Shown here: piece by piece, positions 44,808 to 54,487 of the stretch
How the letters are laid out: each line of letters begins with the position of its first letter
Numbering within the stretch: position 1 is the first letter of the stretch
Source of the DNA: DATJLY01 sp035532935
GTDB lineage: Bacteria; Pseudomonadota; Alphaproteobacteria; ATCC43930; CGMCC-115725
NCBI GenBank assembly: GCA_035532935.1
Contig: DATKQE010000003.1
Span: forward strand, 62,001-126,000
Length of the DNA stretch: 64,000 nt
Direction of reading: 5' to 3'
Notes under the pieces: model-generated
Told to the model about the DNA's origin: nothing
Databases searched by the model: none
The model's input: the letters and a program-made list of their open reading frames with translations, nothing else
Program-made: the position numbers and the translations under genes

Positions 44808-45437
44808 CTAGCCGTGGGGATCGAGCACGATCGACTCGTCCATCTCGTCGATGTCGTCCGCCATCGCACGGCGCAGCAGGAGCAACGGCGCCTTGTAGTA
44901 GAGCTTGATGTCGTGGAACGGGTCGGTGATGATTTTCGTCGCCCATACCAATCCCGTCTGCATGTCCCGGATAAGGAATAGCTGGACGGTGCGGAAGAGC
45001 AGGCCCGAAATGCCGACGAACAGCCAGATCTGCCCGACCTCGCGAATAAACCCCACGAAATTGGCGCGCGGCCGAAGCAGGCCGAACAAGGTCGGCTCGA
45101 GATAGAGCGCGAGCGGTGACAAGGCCCAGATCGACAGCAGTACCGCTTTGCGCCTCAGATTATAGCCGACCTTGATCTCTTCCTTGTATTCGTGGGTCGC
45201 CTGGTTGACCGTATCGTATCCCTTGGGCTCGAAGATGAAATGTCCGATCTGGCGGCTCGTCATGGCAACCGTCCAGGCGATGAGCGCCGCCGCCGCCGGA
45301 CTCCAGAAAAGCACGGCATAGGCGACGAGAAAGCTGGTCGCACTCAGCAGATGAAGCGACTGGTTGACCAAACTGTGGTGATAATAGCGATGGTCATCCC
45401 AACGCTGCACCTTCAGCACCTGCATAAAACCCTTCAT
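44808..45437 (-). CDS. Mpo1/DUF962-like membrane protein
   Basis: 209 residues with about four membrane segments (LLSATSFLVAYAVLF, AAALIAWTVAM, AVLLSIWALSPLALYL, IWLFVGISGLLF). It carries the iron-ligand pattern of Mpo1/YGL010w-type 2-hydroxy-fatty-acid dioxygenases: H-X4-N-X3-H in HHSLVNQSLH and RQIGHFIFEP. Mpo1 performs alpha-oxidation of 2-hydroxy fatty acids; here that activity is an inference from motifs. The start at 45437 (MKGFMQVLKVQRW) is preferred; 45488 would add 17 residues. Convergent with the aminotransferase gene, 19 bases between stops. Confidence 0.65.
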   Translation of the reverse strand: MKGFMQVLKVQRWDDHRYYHHSLVNQSLHLLSATSFLVAYAVLFWSPAAAALIAWTVAMTSRQIGHFIFEPKGYDTVNQATHEYKEEIKVGYNLRRKAVLLSIWALSPLALYLEPTLFGLLRPRANFVGFIREVGQIWLFVGISGLLFRTVQLFLIRDMQTGLVWATKIITDPFHDIKLYYKAPLLLLRRAMADDIDEMDESIVLDPHG

Positions 45438-45534
45438 GAGGCTCTCGCTTTTTCCGAGGGACGATGGGGGCGCGATCTCACGCGGCATCAGGGCCGCTGC
45501 GCCCGAGACCGGGCGGCGAGTGGTGCTGCGTCGA

Positions 45535-46197
45535 TCACGCGTGAGACCCTGGCTCCGACTTCACGAATCTGACGAGCGAGAAATGGCCAAATGGCGGCAT
45601 CGTGCGACGCTCGACCAGCCGCACATCGGGACGCCGTTCGGTCCAGCGCGCGAACCGTTCCCACGGAAATTCCGTCCGCCAGCCAAGACGGCGGACGACG
45701 GGCTGAAACAATTGTTCCAATACCTGGCGCGGGCCGGTTTCCGCGCCGATTCGGCTGAGGATGACAATCTCGCCGCCCGGCCGCAGCGTGCGCGCGAATT
45801 CATCGAGCGCGGCTTCCGGGTTGGGGACGGTCGATACGACGTAATGCGCCACGACCACATCGAACGAAGCATCCGGGAACGACAGATGCTCGGCATCCAT
45901 CACCTCGAGCCGTTCGACGTTCCCAAGGCGCAGCGTCTCTACCCGTTCCTGCGCCTTGCGCAGCATCGCTTCGGAGAGATCGATGCCGACGATGCGATGC
46001 CGGGGCGAGTAGCCGGGCAGCGAGATGCCGGTGCCGACCCCGACCTCGAGAATCCGGCCGCCGACCCGCTCGGCTGCCGCGATCGCCGCCCGACGCCCGG
46101 GCGCGAATACCGCACCGAAGACAAGATCGTAGATAGGAGCCCAGCGCGCATATGCCTTCTTGACGGTGAGAGTGTCGAGCTCTGCTGTCATTCCCAT
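45535..46197 (-). CDS. pmtA: phosphatidylethanolamine N-methyltransferase, Rhodobacter type
   Basis: SAM-dependent methyltransferase of 220 residues converting phosphatidylethanolamine to phosphatidylcholine in three methylations. The N-terminus VKKAYARWAPIYDLVFGAVF is typical of the Rhodobacter-type PmtA; the SAM site is RILEVGVGTGISLPGY and GIDLSEAMLRKAQERV, with VVAHYVVSTVPNPEAALDEF following. Ubiquinone methyltransferases are alternatives but the N-terminal motif and the psd neighbour favour PmtA. It is upstream of the Mpo1-like gene on the same strand. A 17-base palindrome lies 46 bases before the start. Confidence 0.82.
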   Translation of the reverse strand: MGMTAELDTLTVKKAYARWAPIYDLVFGAVFAPGRRAAIAAAERVGGRILEVGVGTGISLPGYSPRHRIVGIDLSEAMLRKAQERVETLRLGNVERLEVMDAEHLSFPDASFDVVVAHYVVSTVPNPEAALDEFARTLRPGGEIVILSRIGAETGPRQVLEQLFQPVVRRLGWRTEFPWERFARWTERRPDVRLVERRTMPPFGHFSLVRFVKSEPGSHA

Positions 46198-46242
46198 GCC
46201 GATTGCCGCCTGCCCCGATGGAGGTGCCGTCTTGGCCGAATT

Positions 46243-46259
46243 TGGCTAGAAGCTAGCCA
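46243..46259. promoter_or_regulatory. 17-base palindrome upstream of pmtA
   Basis: TGGCTAG-AAG-CTAGCCA, a perfect 7-base inverted repeat. Position and symmetry fit an operator for a dimeric regulator of pmtA. No regulator is known for it. Confidence 0.4.
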
Positions 46260-46573
46260 CGGACGGTTGCAGTTATGTGATACCGCAAGCGCTCGTGTCG
46301 CCACGGGGCCGGGACGGCACGCGACCATCCGATTTCATCACCGGTTGCCCATCGAGGCGGCAATGCGGATGGCGGCGCGGGACGATTGGCGCGTGTTGGC
46401 CGCGATGACGCGACGAATCTGCCCCGATACCCCCGGCGACTCGCCGACGGTTTCGGAGGCACCCCAGGTCGCGATGGCCGTGCAGCTCAATGCCAGCGCC
46501 GGGTGCCTGGCTTCATCTTGATTTCGAATTCATTAATGCAACCGATGGGGCTGCAATAGAAATTCGTGGCGGC

Positions 46574-46587
46574 TTGATCTGAATCAA
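46574..46587. promoter_or_regulatory. FNR/FixK box (perfect) upstream of the hybrid kinase
   Basis: TTGATCTGAATCAA, identical over all 14 bases to the site at 3978-3991. It lies 170 bases before the kinase ATG, in the same direction as that gene, and about 380 bases from pmtA. An oxygen- or CRP-family-controlled promoter for the kinase is inferred. Confidence 0.6.
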
Positions 46588-46757
46588 CGCGCGTCTCGAC
46601 CCCGAACGATAGAGTTCCGGCCGACGATTCAAGTTGGTAACGAAAGCGCCATGGTCGGGCAGCACCGGTTGAGGGCAACGGCCGACGAGGGTTTCGCAAG
46701 CGGGCCCGGATAACGCGCCCATGGCGCAACCGCGCCTGCCGCTCCCATTTCCCGTCA

Positions 46758-49649
46758 ATGGACATCCCCATGTCACCGACCCTGCCGAATCTTTTCGACA
46801 ACGAACCGTATCCCTGCGCTGCGCCACAAGGTCCAGAACAGGCCGAGGCCATACCGCTGATGTTTCCCGGCCTCATTTTCCGGCGCATCCTTCGTCCGGA
46901 CGGCACGATCGCGTATTCCGGCGTGGCCGGGGGCCTGCTGCAGCAATTGGGGCTGAGCGCCGCCGATGCCGCGGCGAAGATAGCGGCCTGGATCCATCCC
47001 GACGATCTCGCCCGCGCGCACGACGACATCATGCGGTCGGCACGGGACCTTCAGCCGCTCGTGACGGTTGCCCGCGTCGTCCTTCCATCAGGTGAGACGC
47101 GGTGGTTCGAAAGCCATTCGGAGCCGCGCCGTCAATCCGACGGGTCGGTCGTTTGGGATGCGGTCTCGGTCGACGTGACCACGCGCCGCGAGGCGGAGCA
47201 GGAGCTCGAATACGCCAATATCATTGTCGAGCAGAGTCCGACCGTCCTCTACAAGGCGTTGGCGACGGAAGGCGCGCCGCGCGTCTATACCTCGCGCAAT
47301 GTCATCCAGTTCGGCTACACCGTCGAGGATTGCAAGGCGGGACGATTCCACTTTCCCAATTTCGTGCACGAGGATGACCGGCCGCGGGTGATGGAAGCCG
47401 TGCGCCGCATGATCGAGGAGGGGGGCGATCTCTTCGAGCAGGATTACCGTCTCGTCACGCCCGATGGCAGCATTCGCTACGTCGACGACCGGACGACGGC
47501 GCTACGTGACGAGCACGGCAACATCACGCATTGGCAGGGGATGCTCACCGACATCACCGAACGCTGGCAGTCGGAGAAGCGCATTCGCTTGCTGCAAAGC
47601 GTCAGCCTGGCGATCGCGGAGGCCGAAAGCTTCGATACGGCGCTGGCGACGGTGATACGGCACGTCTGCGAGGCGGCGGGATGGTCGGCGGGAGCCGCGT
47701 GGATTCCGAGCCACGGCCGGATATGCCGGGAGCCGGACATGAAGCTCGGCCCCCGTTGGCACAACGGCGAGGCGAAGTTCGCGCGCTTCTTCGAGCGGAT
47801 GAATGCTGTCGCCTACCGCCGGGGGGTCGGGCTCATCGGCGCCGTCATGGAGACGCGCCAGCCCATGCGCGTCGCGGATTTTGACGATCCGGTGGGCAAA
47901 AATCCCGAGCGCCTCGCCGCTGCGCGCGAGCTCGGTGTTCAATCGGCTTACCTCGTCCCGATTTGCGTCGGCTCCGACGTGCTCTCCGTCCTCGTGTTCA
48001 CCTCACTCGAACGGAAAGGCATCGACGAGGCGATGACGGCATCGGTCACGGCGGTCGCAGCGCAGCTCGGATTGGCCTTGCATAAGAAAGGTACGGAGCA
48101 GGCACTGCACGAGAACATGCGGATTCTCGAATCGGCGCTCGAAGTCGCAGAAATGGGGAGCTGGACGACGCGTGTCACGGATGGCAGTCTCGACTGGTCC
48201 AGCAAGATGCTCGAAATATTCGGCCTCAAGGAGGACGAATTCGACCACCGCCGCGAGACGTTCATCCGGATGGTACATCCCGACGACCTAACGATGGTGA
48301 GGGACGTCAGTCGAAACGCGGTTGCCGGAGGCGATCCCAACTTCCTCGACCATCGGATCCTACGCGCCGACGGCGCGGTTCGCTGGATTCGTCAACGGAC
48401 CAAGCTCACGCGGGACGAGGCCGACCAGCCGGTTTTGGTGGGCGTTGCGAAGGACATCACCGATGAGCGCCAGGCGGAACGGGAGAGAGCGCACGCGCAA
48501 CGGATCGAGGCCATCGGCAATCTGACTGCCGGCGTGGCGCACGATTTCAACAACATCCTCGGCGTCATCATCGGCAATCTCGATCTTGTCGAGCCAATGG
48601 CCGCTGAACACGGCGATGCTTCGGACTTGATCGATGACGCTTTGAAGGCGGCACTCCACGGTGCCGAGCTGACGCGGAGCCTACTTGCTTACGCGCGGCG
48701 CCAGCCGTTGCAGCCCCAGCGGATCGTGCCCAACGATCTCGTTGCCGGCATGGGGCGGCTGTTGTGCCGGACGCTCGGCGAAAATATCGAAATGACGCTC
48801 AATCTTGCCCGCGATCTGTGGACGATCGAGGTGGACCCGGCGCTATTGGAGGCAAGCATCATCAATCTCGCGACGAACGCCCGCGATGCCATGCCCCGAG
48901 GCGGCGAGCTCGTCATCGCCACCAGGAACGTGCATGCCGACGAGACAATGATCGCCATGCACCCGGAGGCCGTCCCAGGCGACTATGCGGTGGTCGAAAT
49001 AAGCGACTCCGGATGCGGCATGACGCCGGAGGTCATCAAGCAGATTTTCGAACCGTTCTTCACCACCAAGGAGGTTGGGAAAGGCACGGGCCTCGGGCTC
49101 AGCATGGTGTTCGGCTTCATCCATCAATCGGGCGGCTTCGTCACGGTCTATAGCGAGCCCGATGTCGGCTCGACGTTCCGTCTCTATCTGCCGCGGACCA
49201 AGCCGTCGACGGATCGCAGCGCTGCAACGGACGGTGCAACGGCTTGCCCCGGTGGCGAAGGTCAAACGATCCTCGTTGTCGAGGACAACGCGGCCTTGTG
49301 CCGCGTTGTCGTGCGGCAGCTGACCGATCTCGGCTACCGCGTCCTTCAGGCGAGCCACAGCGCGGATGCGCTCGCCACGCTAGAGCGCGAGTGTGTGCAC
49401 ATGGTCTTCAGCGACGTCGTAATGCCGGGCGACATGGACGGAATTGCGCTCGCGCAGCAGATCATCGAATCCCGTCCCGACATTGCGGTCGTCCTGACCT
49501 CGGGCTTTCCCGAAGTAAAGTTCGGCGATCGCTTCCGCCAATTGGACTCGACCATTCATCTGCTCGGCAAGCCCTACCGAAAGGACGAGCTGGCGCATGT
49601 CGTCCGTTCGGCGCTGTCTCGGCTCGCGCTTACTCGGCCGCTTGGGTAG
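46758..49649 (+). CDS. hybrid sensor histidine kinase (PAS-PAS-GAF-PAS-HisKA-HATPase-REC)
   Basis: 963 residues, no membrane segment, so a cytoplasmic sensor. PAS-like domains at about 35-145, 150-275 and 450-575 (each ends in a PAC motif such as WQGMLTDITERW and VLVGVAKDITDER) and a GAF domain at about 280-440. HisKA has the His in NLTAGVAHDFNNILGVIIGN (His595). HATPase motifs are NLATNARDAMPRGG, ISDSGCGM and GKGTGLGLSMVFGFIHQ. The C-terminal receiver has ILVVEDNAALC, phosphoacceptor Asp886 in FSDVVMPGDMDG and a Lys in LLGKPYRKDEL. A two-component output gene follows at once. Signal unknown; the FNR box suggests it is made at low oxygen. Confidence 0.9.
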   Translation: MDIPMSPTLPNLFDNEPYPCAAPQGPEQAEAIPLMFPGLIFRRILRPDGTIAYSGVAGGLLQQLGLSAADAAAKIAAWIHPDDLARAHDDIMRSARDLQPLVTVARVVLPSGETRWFESHSEPRRQSDGSVVWDAVSVDVTTRREAEQELEYANIIVEQSPTVLYKALATEGAPRVYTSRNVIQFGYTVEDCKAGRFHFPNFVHEDDRPRVMEAVRRMIEEGGDLFEQDYRLVTPDGSIRYVDDRTTALRDEHGNITHWQGMLTDITERWQSEKRIRLLQSVSLAIAEAESFDTALATVIRHVCEAAGWSAGAAWIPSHGRICREPDMKLGPRWHNGEAKFARFFERMNAVAYRRGVGLIGAVMETRQPMRVADFDDPVGKNPERLAAARELGVQSAYLVPICVGSDVLSVLVFTSLERKGIDEAMTASVTAVAAQLGLALHKKGTEQALHENMRILESALEVAEMGSWTTRVTDGSLDWSSKMLEIFGLKEDEFDHRRETFIRMVHPDDLTMVRDVSRNAVAGGDPNFLDHRILRADGAVRWIRQRTKLTRDEADQPVLVGVAKDITDERQAERERAHAQRIEAIGNLTAGVAHDFNNILGVIIGNLDLVEPMAAEHGDASDLIDDALKAALHGAELTRSLLAYARRQPLQPQRIVPNDLVAGMGRLLCRTLGENIEMTLNLARDLWTIEVDPALLEASIINLATNARDAMPRGGELVIATRNVHADETMIAMHPEAVPGDYAVVEISDSGCGMTPEVIKQIFEPFFTTKEVGKGTGLGLSMVFGFIHQSGGFVTVYSEPDVGSTFRLYLPRTKPSTDRSAATDGATACPGGEGQTILVVEDNAALCRVVVRQLTDLGYRVLQASHSADALATLERECVHMVFSDVVMPGDMDGIALAQQIIESRPDIAVVLTSGFPEVKFGDRFRQLDSTIHLLGKPYRKDELAHVVRSALSRLALTRPLG

Positions 49650-49654
49650 CTTTC

Positions 49655-50125
49655 GTGGGTCGTATCGTGATCATCGAGGATGATGAAGGCGTGCGGCGCG
49701 TCATTGCCAAGACAGTGCGCGGTGCCGGATACGAGTGGTTCGCCGCCGAGAACGGACGCGAGGGCATGCAACTTGTCGCTGCCTATGATCCGGCGCTCGT
49801 CATTACCGATATTTTCATGCCGGAGATGGATGGTATCGAAATCATCCGTATATTGCGCTGCGAACGTCCAACATTGCCGATCCTTGCGATCTCGGGAGGC
49901 TTTGGCGGCCAGTGGCATTCGCTCAATTATCTCGGGATGGCCAGGGAACTCGGAGCGACGATGACCCTCAGAAAGCCGTTTCGCGTGTCGGTCCTGCTCG
50001 AGGCCGTCGCATTCCTGCTGGGCAATCCGGTCCTCGCGCCGCCCGATCATTCTTCGGCGAAAGCGGACGGCAAGCCGGATGCAAATGAATCAATCCGAGC
50101 GCCGCGTAAGGCATCGCAAGCTTGA
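49655..50125 (+). CDS. single-domain response regulator
   Basis: 156 residues: a receiver domain (RIVIIEDDEGVRRVIAKTVR, phosphoacceptor Asp52 in ITDIFMPEMDGIEI, Lys in LRKPFRVSVLLEAV) and a 30-residue hydrophilic tail. No output domain. The start is the GTG at 49655, five bases after the kinase stop, so it is presumably co-transcribed and phosphorylated by, or draining phosphate from, the hybrid kinase. An open frame upstream in the same phase overlaps the kinase and is not coding. Confidence 0.82.
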   Translation: MGRIVIIEDDEGVRRVIAKTVRGAGYEWFAAENGREGMQLVAAYDPALVITDIFMPEMDGIEIIRILRCERPTLPILAISGGFGGQWHSLNYLGMARELGATMTLRKPFRVSVLLEAVAFLLGNPVLAPPDHSSAKADGKPDANESIRAPRKASQA

Positions 50126-50481
50126 CGGTGGGTGAGCTCGTGCGCCGGATCAGCTCGTCTTGATCGACGGGGCGCGCGCAACCAGGCTGGGCAGGGGACC
50201 GAGCGCGCGACTGCGCCGCGTGTCGCCGCGCATGTGCTCCAGCAGCAACTCGACGCCCCTGACCGCTATTCCGTTGCCTTCTTTCTCGATCCCGATCCCG
50301 ACGCCGTCGTCGCTTGCCTTGCGCCATGCACGGGGTCGGACCGTCCGGCCAAATATCCGCCGATCGCTGCTGCCGATTTCCTCCGATCGCGGCTCGAGCC
50401 GACCTAAGAACCGACGGGACGCATCGGCGGAATCGGATCATCGACCGGGGTTTAGATCGGTGCCGCCGCTCGATCCCTGGT
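50126..50481. other. gap between response regulator and HbpS-like gene
   Basis: 356 bases between two convergent genes. It has unconserved open frames on both strands and no clear terminator or repeat. Confidence 0.4.
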
Positions 50482-50961
50482 TCACCGAAGGCGCTGGCGG
50501 ATCGCGTCGAGGCCGGCGCGGGCACAGGCCTCGTCGAACTGACCGCCCGGCGCGCCGGACGCACCGATGGCGCCGACGACCTCGGTGCCGATCTTGATCA
50601 CCAATCCGCCCCGGAACAGCAGGAGATGCGGCAGCCGCGAGGTGAGCGGGCCGATCGCCTGCGCACGCGCCATCAGCGCGCCCGTGTCCGCTTTGAAGCT
50701 GAGGCTCGTATAGGCCTTGTCGTAGGCGCTATCGAGCGTGTGGATGCCGGCGCCGTCGCCACGCAATTCGGCCTGGCGTACGCCGTCGCTGTCGACGAGG
50801 ACGACGGTCTCGGCATAACCCTGTTTGGCGCACGACGCGACCGCGGCGCCCACCGCTTCGTTGGCAAGCGCCGCCGCGATGCGATGACTGGTGAGCACGT
50901 CGGCGGCGAAGGCCGACGTGGCGAAACCGGCGATGGCGGTCGCAACAAGAAAGCGAAGCAT
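50482..50961 (-). CDS. exported heme-degrading/binding-like protein (GlcG/HbpS family)
   Basis: 159 residues with a signal peptide (MLRFLVATAIAGFATSAFAA). The mature part has the GlcG/HbpS fold: AAVASCAKQGYAETVVLVDS, DSAYDKAYTSLSFKADTGAL and GGLVIKIGTEVVGAIGASGA, ending DEACARAGLDAI. Members bind heme or cobalamin, or have unknown roles next to oxidoreductases. It stands alone: divergent from the antiporter gene by about 200 bases. Function beyond the family is not visible. Confidence 0.8.
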   Translation of the reverse strand: MLRFLVATAIAGFATSAFAADVLTSHRIAAALANEAVGAAVASCAKQGYAETVVLVDSDGVRQAELRGDGAGIHTLDSAYDKAYTSLSFKADTGALMARAQAIGPLTSRLPHLLLFRGGLVIKIGTEVVGAIGASGAPGGQFDEACARAGLDAIRQRLR

Positions 50962-51157
50962 GGCCTCCTCCCGAATGAACGCGAACGCCCGACACTGTGC
51001 GGCGCCGCTTCAGCGGGCACAATGGCCATAGGCGTGGCGCGTGGTCTCGCTGCGGCGGCGCATTGCAATCTGTCGCCTTGGCGGAAATGATGACAAACGC
51101 CTCCGCCGCGCTCGGCCGCGCTGGCGGGTGCATCGATCTTCGCCGACCGGGTCATTG

Positions 51158-52762
51158 ATGCTTCCGACGATCCAGATCCTGGTGTTCCTGCTGATCGTGA
51201 TCGCCGTCGTCGGGGTCGTCGCGGCACGGTTGAAGATTCCACCGTCCATTCTTCTGGTGCTGACCGGCGTCGTCCTGGCGCTCGTCCCCGATCTGCCGCC
51301 GGTGGAACTCGCGCCGGAGTTCGTCCTGCTGCTCGTCCTGCCGCCGGTCATTTTCTCGGCTGCGGTGGCGATGAGTTGGCGCGAGTTCCGCTTCAATCTG
51401 CGCCCCATCGCGCTCCTCGCCGTGGGTTGCGTCGTGTTCACGACGATCGCGGCGGCGGCGGCGGCCCATTGGCTGCTGGGCTTTTCGTGGCCGGTGGCCT
51501 TCGTGTTGGGGGCGATCGTTTCGCCGCCGGATGCGGTGGCGCCGCTCTCCATCGCCCGCCGCATGCAACTGCCGCGGCGCATCGTCGTCGTCCTCGAAGG
51601 CGAAGGGCTCGCGAACGACGCCACGGCGCTCATCCTCTATCGCTTCGCCGTAGCGGCCGTCAGCGTCAGTGCGTTTTCGTTCGGTCATGCCGTGGGCACG
51701 TTCGCCGCCATCGTCGTCGGCGAGCTTCTCTGGGGGATCGGCGTCGGTTGGGTGATCCTGCGGCTGCGGCGCTGGGTCAACGATCCGCGCATCGAGATCA
51801 CGCTCTCGATCCTGACACCGTTCCTTGCCTATTGGCCGCCCGAATATCTCGGCGGCTCGGGCGTGCTCGCGACCGTGACCGCCGGGCTCTACATTAGCTG
51901 GAACGGCCTGCGGCTGATCAGCGCCGCGACGCGGCTTCAAGGCATCTTCTTCTGGAATTTCTTCATCTACCTGATCGAAGGCATGATCTTTCTCATTACC
52001 GGCCTGCAGGCGCGCACGCTGATTGCCGGCATCAGTCAAGATTCGACCGCCGAACTGGCGATCTCCGCTGCGGTCGTCAGCGCCGTCGTGATCATCGCCC
52101 GATTCGTGTGGGTCTATCCGGCGACCTATCTCCCGCGCTGGCTTTTTCCCCCTGTCAGGCGCCGGGATCCGGCTCCGACCTGGCAATGGCCGTTCGTGCT
52201 GGCATTCACCGGGGTCCGCGGCATCGTCTCGCTCGCGGCGGCGCTCGCGATCCCCCTCGCAACCAAGAGCGGCCAGCCGTTTCCCGACCGCGATCTGATT
52301 CTTTTTCTCACCTTCTCGGTCATCCTGGTGACGCTGGTCGGCCAAGGCTTGCTGTTGCCCTCGGTGGTGCGCTGGCTCGGCCTCGCCCGTGCGGGGCGCC
52401 GCGAGCGCCATGCCGACCGAGCCGAGGAATTCGAGGCTCGCCGGCAGGCAATCGAAATCGCGATCGATCAGCTCGAGCAACTGGCGGCGGAGCGTGGGTT
52501 GCCGGAGGACGTCGTTCGGCCGCTGCGCGCGCATCATCGCGAACGTCTCAAGCATGTCGAGCATCGCAGCGACGGCGATGGCGGCCATAAGGCGCGCATC
52601 GACCTCAGCGACGAGATCGAATTCCTCCTGATCGCCGCCGAGCGGAAGGCGATCAACGATCTCTTCCGCAGCGGCAAGGTGAAGGACGAGGCGCGGCGCC
52701 GGATCGAGCGGGAACTCGATCTGCGCGAGGCGCATCTCCTCAATCTGCGCACCGATGAATGA
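51158..52762 (+). CDS. CPA1-family Na+/H+ antiporter
   Basis: Inner-membrane cation/proton exchanger of 534 residues: about twelve helices over the first 415, then a cytoplasmic helical tail of 120 (FEARRQAIEIAIDQLEQLA and beyond). The ion-binding ND motif is in LEGEGLANDATALILYRFA, and AFVLGAIVSPPDAVAPLSIA and AFTGVRGIVSLAAALAIPL are CPA1 hallmarks. The ATG at 51158 begins directly with the first helix; upstream codons in the open frame look non-coding. Convergent with the PP2C-kinase gene; a GC palindrome (CCGGCGCCGG) lies in the 21-base gap. Confidence 0.88.
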   Translation: MLPTIQILVFLLIVIAVVGVVAARLKIPPSILLVLTGVVLALVPDLPPVELAPEFVLLLVLPPVIFSAAVAMSWREFRFNLRPIALLAVGCVVFTTIAAAAAAHWLLGFSWPVAFVLGAIVSPPDAVAPLSIARRMQLPRRIVVVLEGEGLANDATALILYRFAVAAVSVSAFSFGHAVGTFAAIVVGELLWGIGVGWVILRLRRWVNDPRIEITLSILTPFLAYWPPEYLGGSGVLATVTAGLYISWNGLRLISAATRLQGIFFWNFFIYLIEGMIFLITGLQARTLIAGISQDSTAELAISAAVVSAVVIIARFVWVYPATYLPRWLFPPVRRRDPAPTWQWPFVLAFTGVRGIVSLAAALAIPLATKSGQPFPDRDLILFLTFSVILVTLVGQGLLLPSVVRWLGLARAGRRERHADRAEEFEARRQAIEIAIDQLEQLAAERGLPEDVVRPLRAHHRERLKHVEHRSDGDGGHKARIDLSDEIEFLLIAAERKAINDLFRSGKVKDEARRRIERELDLREAHLLNLRTDE

Positions 52763-52783
52763 GCGGCCGGCGCCGGATCAGCC

Positions 52784-54487
52784 CTAATGCCGCAGCAGCG
52801 ACAGCAGCAGCGCCAGTCCCAACAGCGCCGCGACGCCCTGCCAGACCTGCACCGGCGCGCGTTCGTAGAGCGTCCGTGGCCGGCGGACCGCGGCCGGGGC
52901 GCGTTCCGGCCCCGCCTCCATCTCCAGCGCGAATTCGATCATGTCGTGAATACGTTCGGCGGGATCGGCCGCGATCGCCCGCCCGAGCACCGCCTGGACC
53001 CATGCGGGCAGATCCGGGCGCAGCGCGGAGAATTCTTTCGGCCGGCCCGGGCGCGGCCGGCTGGCGGCGTCGAGATGGCCATAGGGGAACTCGCCGGTGA
53101 AGGCGCGGAACATGGTGACGCCGAGCGCGTAGATGTCGGTGGCCTCGTTCCCCGGTTCGCCTGAGAACATTTCCGGCGCCATGTAGTCGGGTGTGCCGGG
53201 AACGTCCTCGGGTGGAAAGTCCTCCAACCCGGGGACGCGCACCACCCCGAGATCGAGCAGCTTCAGCGAGCCGTGGCCCTCGAGGATCACGTTGTCCGGC
53301 TTGATGTCGCGATGAATGATACCGGCGCGGTGCAGTGCCGCCGCGGCCCGGGCCAGCCGGACCGCGATCGTGCGTCCTTCCTCCAGGCCCAGCGACGGGC
53401 GGCGCGTGATCCGCGTCTCGAGAAGCTCGCCCTGGTAGAGCGGCATCACCGTATAGAGGCAGGTCTGCCGCCCCGGCGGCAGTTCGATGATGCGGGCGAC
53501 CCAGGGGCTGTTGATGCGTGCGCCAACCCACGCCTCGCGAACGAAGGCCGCGCGGTAGGTGGCCACGGCGGCGACCTGGGGCTTGGGGAACTTCAACGCC
53601 ACCTCGCCGCCCTCGACCTCGTCCACCGCGCCGAACAGACGGCTGTATCGGCCGTCCGACAGCAGCACCTTGAGCACGAAGCCATCGATCGTCTCGCCGC
53701 CCTGCGGCACGGGGATCAGCGGCAGCTGGCTGATGGCGGTCCCGATATGGGCCGATTCCGCCGTCGGCAGCCCCACCACGTCCAGCACCAGGGCAGTACA
53801 GTTGTCGTTGCCGCCGAAATCGAGGGCCGCCGCAACCAGCGCGCGGGCGGTATCCCCCGGCGCCGAGCGCTCGCGCATGATCTCGGCGATCCGCTCGTCG
53901 GTCAGGAACCCGTGCAGGCCGTCGCTGCACAGGAGGAAGCGGTCGTGCAGCGCCACCGGCTGGGTCGCGTAATCGAGGCGCACCTCCGCCTCGATGCCCA
54001 GCGCGCGGGTCAGTATGTGCGACCGGCCGCCGTCATCCCGCACATGGTCGATAGTCAGGCAGGCGAGGCGGTCGCCGCTCAGCCGGTAGGCGCGCGTATC
54101 CCCGACATGCAACAGGTGGGCGACGCGACCGCGCAGCACCACGGCGGTGAAGGTGCATCCCATCCCTGCCAGCTCGGGGTCGTGGCGGCCCTGGGAATGG
54201 AGCCATCCGTTAAGCGAATTGACGATCGTGGCCGCCGCACGCCGCACTTCCAAGGTCTCGGGCAAGTCGCAAAATCCATCCAAGAACCCGCGTACCGCAG
54301 TCTCGGCCGCGACGCGACCGCCCTTGGCGCCGCCAATTCCGTCGGCGATCGCGGCGACCACGTCCTGGCGCGGCTCGGACAGCTCCGAGCCGAAAACGAC
54401 GCCGGCGAAATCCTCGTTGCGCTTGCGTGGCCCCGTCTCCGAGACGAACCCGACGCTGGCCCTGGCGCCGGCGGGAACCTCAACCAT
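52784..54487 (-). CDS. PP2C phosphatase - serine/threonine kinase fusion with membrane tail
   Basis: 567 residues with two opposing activities. The PP2C phosphatase (about 10-240) shows AAIADGIGGAKGGRVAAE, LLHVGDTRAYRLSG, LLCSDGLHGFLTD and GGNDNCTALVL, with the metal-binding Asp residues. The kinase (about 265-520) has the VAIK-type Lys in EVALKFPKP, the catalytic loop HRDIKPDNVILEG, DLG in place of DFG and the GTPDYMAPE loop. A membrane helix ends the protein (VAALLGLALLLSLL). In several alphaproteobacteria this fusion is found in nitrogen-assimilation loci; here amt is two genes away. Substrates unknown. Confidence 0.88.
   Translation of the reverse strand: MVEVPAGARASVGFVSETGPRKRNEDFAGVVFGSELSEPRQDVVAAIADGIGGAKGGRVAAETAVRGFLDGFCDLPETLEVRRAAATIVNSLNGWLHSQGRHDPELAGMGCTFTAVVLRGRVAHLLHVGDTRAYRLSGDRLACLTIDHVRDDGGRSHILTRALGIEAEVRLDYATQPVALHDRFLLCSDGLHGFLTDERIAEIMRERSAPGDTARALVAAALDFGGNDNCTALVLDVVGLPTAESAHIGTAISQLPLIPVPQGGETIDGFVLKVLLSDGRYSRLFGAVDEVEGGEVALKFPKPQVAAVATYRAAFVREAWVGARINSPWVARIIELPPGRQTCLYTVMPLYQGELLETRITRRPSLGLEEGRTIAVRLARAAAALHRAGIIHRDIKPDNVILEGHGSLKLLDLGVVRVPGLEDFPPEDVPGTPDYMAPEMFSGEPGNEATDIYALGVTMFRAFTGEFPYGHLDAASRPRPGRPKEFSALRPDLPAWVQAVLGRAIAADPAERIHDMIEFALEMEAGPERAPAAVRRPRTLYERAPVQVWQGVAALLGLALLLSLLRH

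Larger units (their letters stand above)
46198..46757. other. control region between pmtA and the hybrid kinase
   Basis: 560 bases with no supported gene. It contains a palindrome near pmtA (46243-46259) and a perfect FNR/FixK box (46574-46587). Several short frames overlap but none is conserved. Confidence 0.5.
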
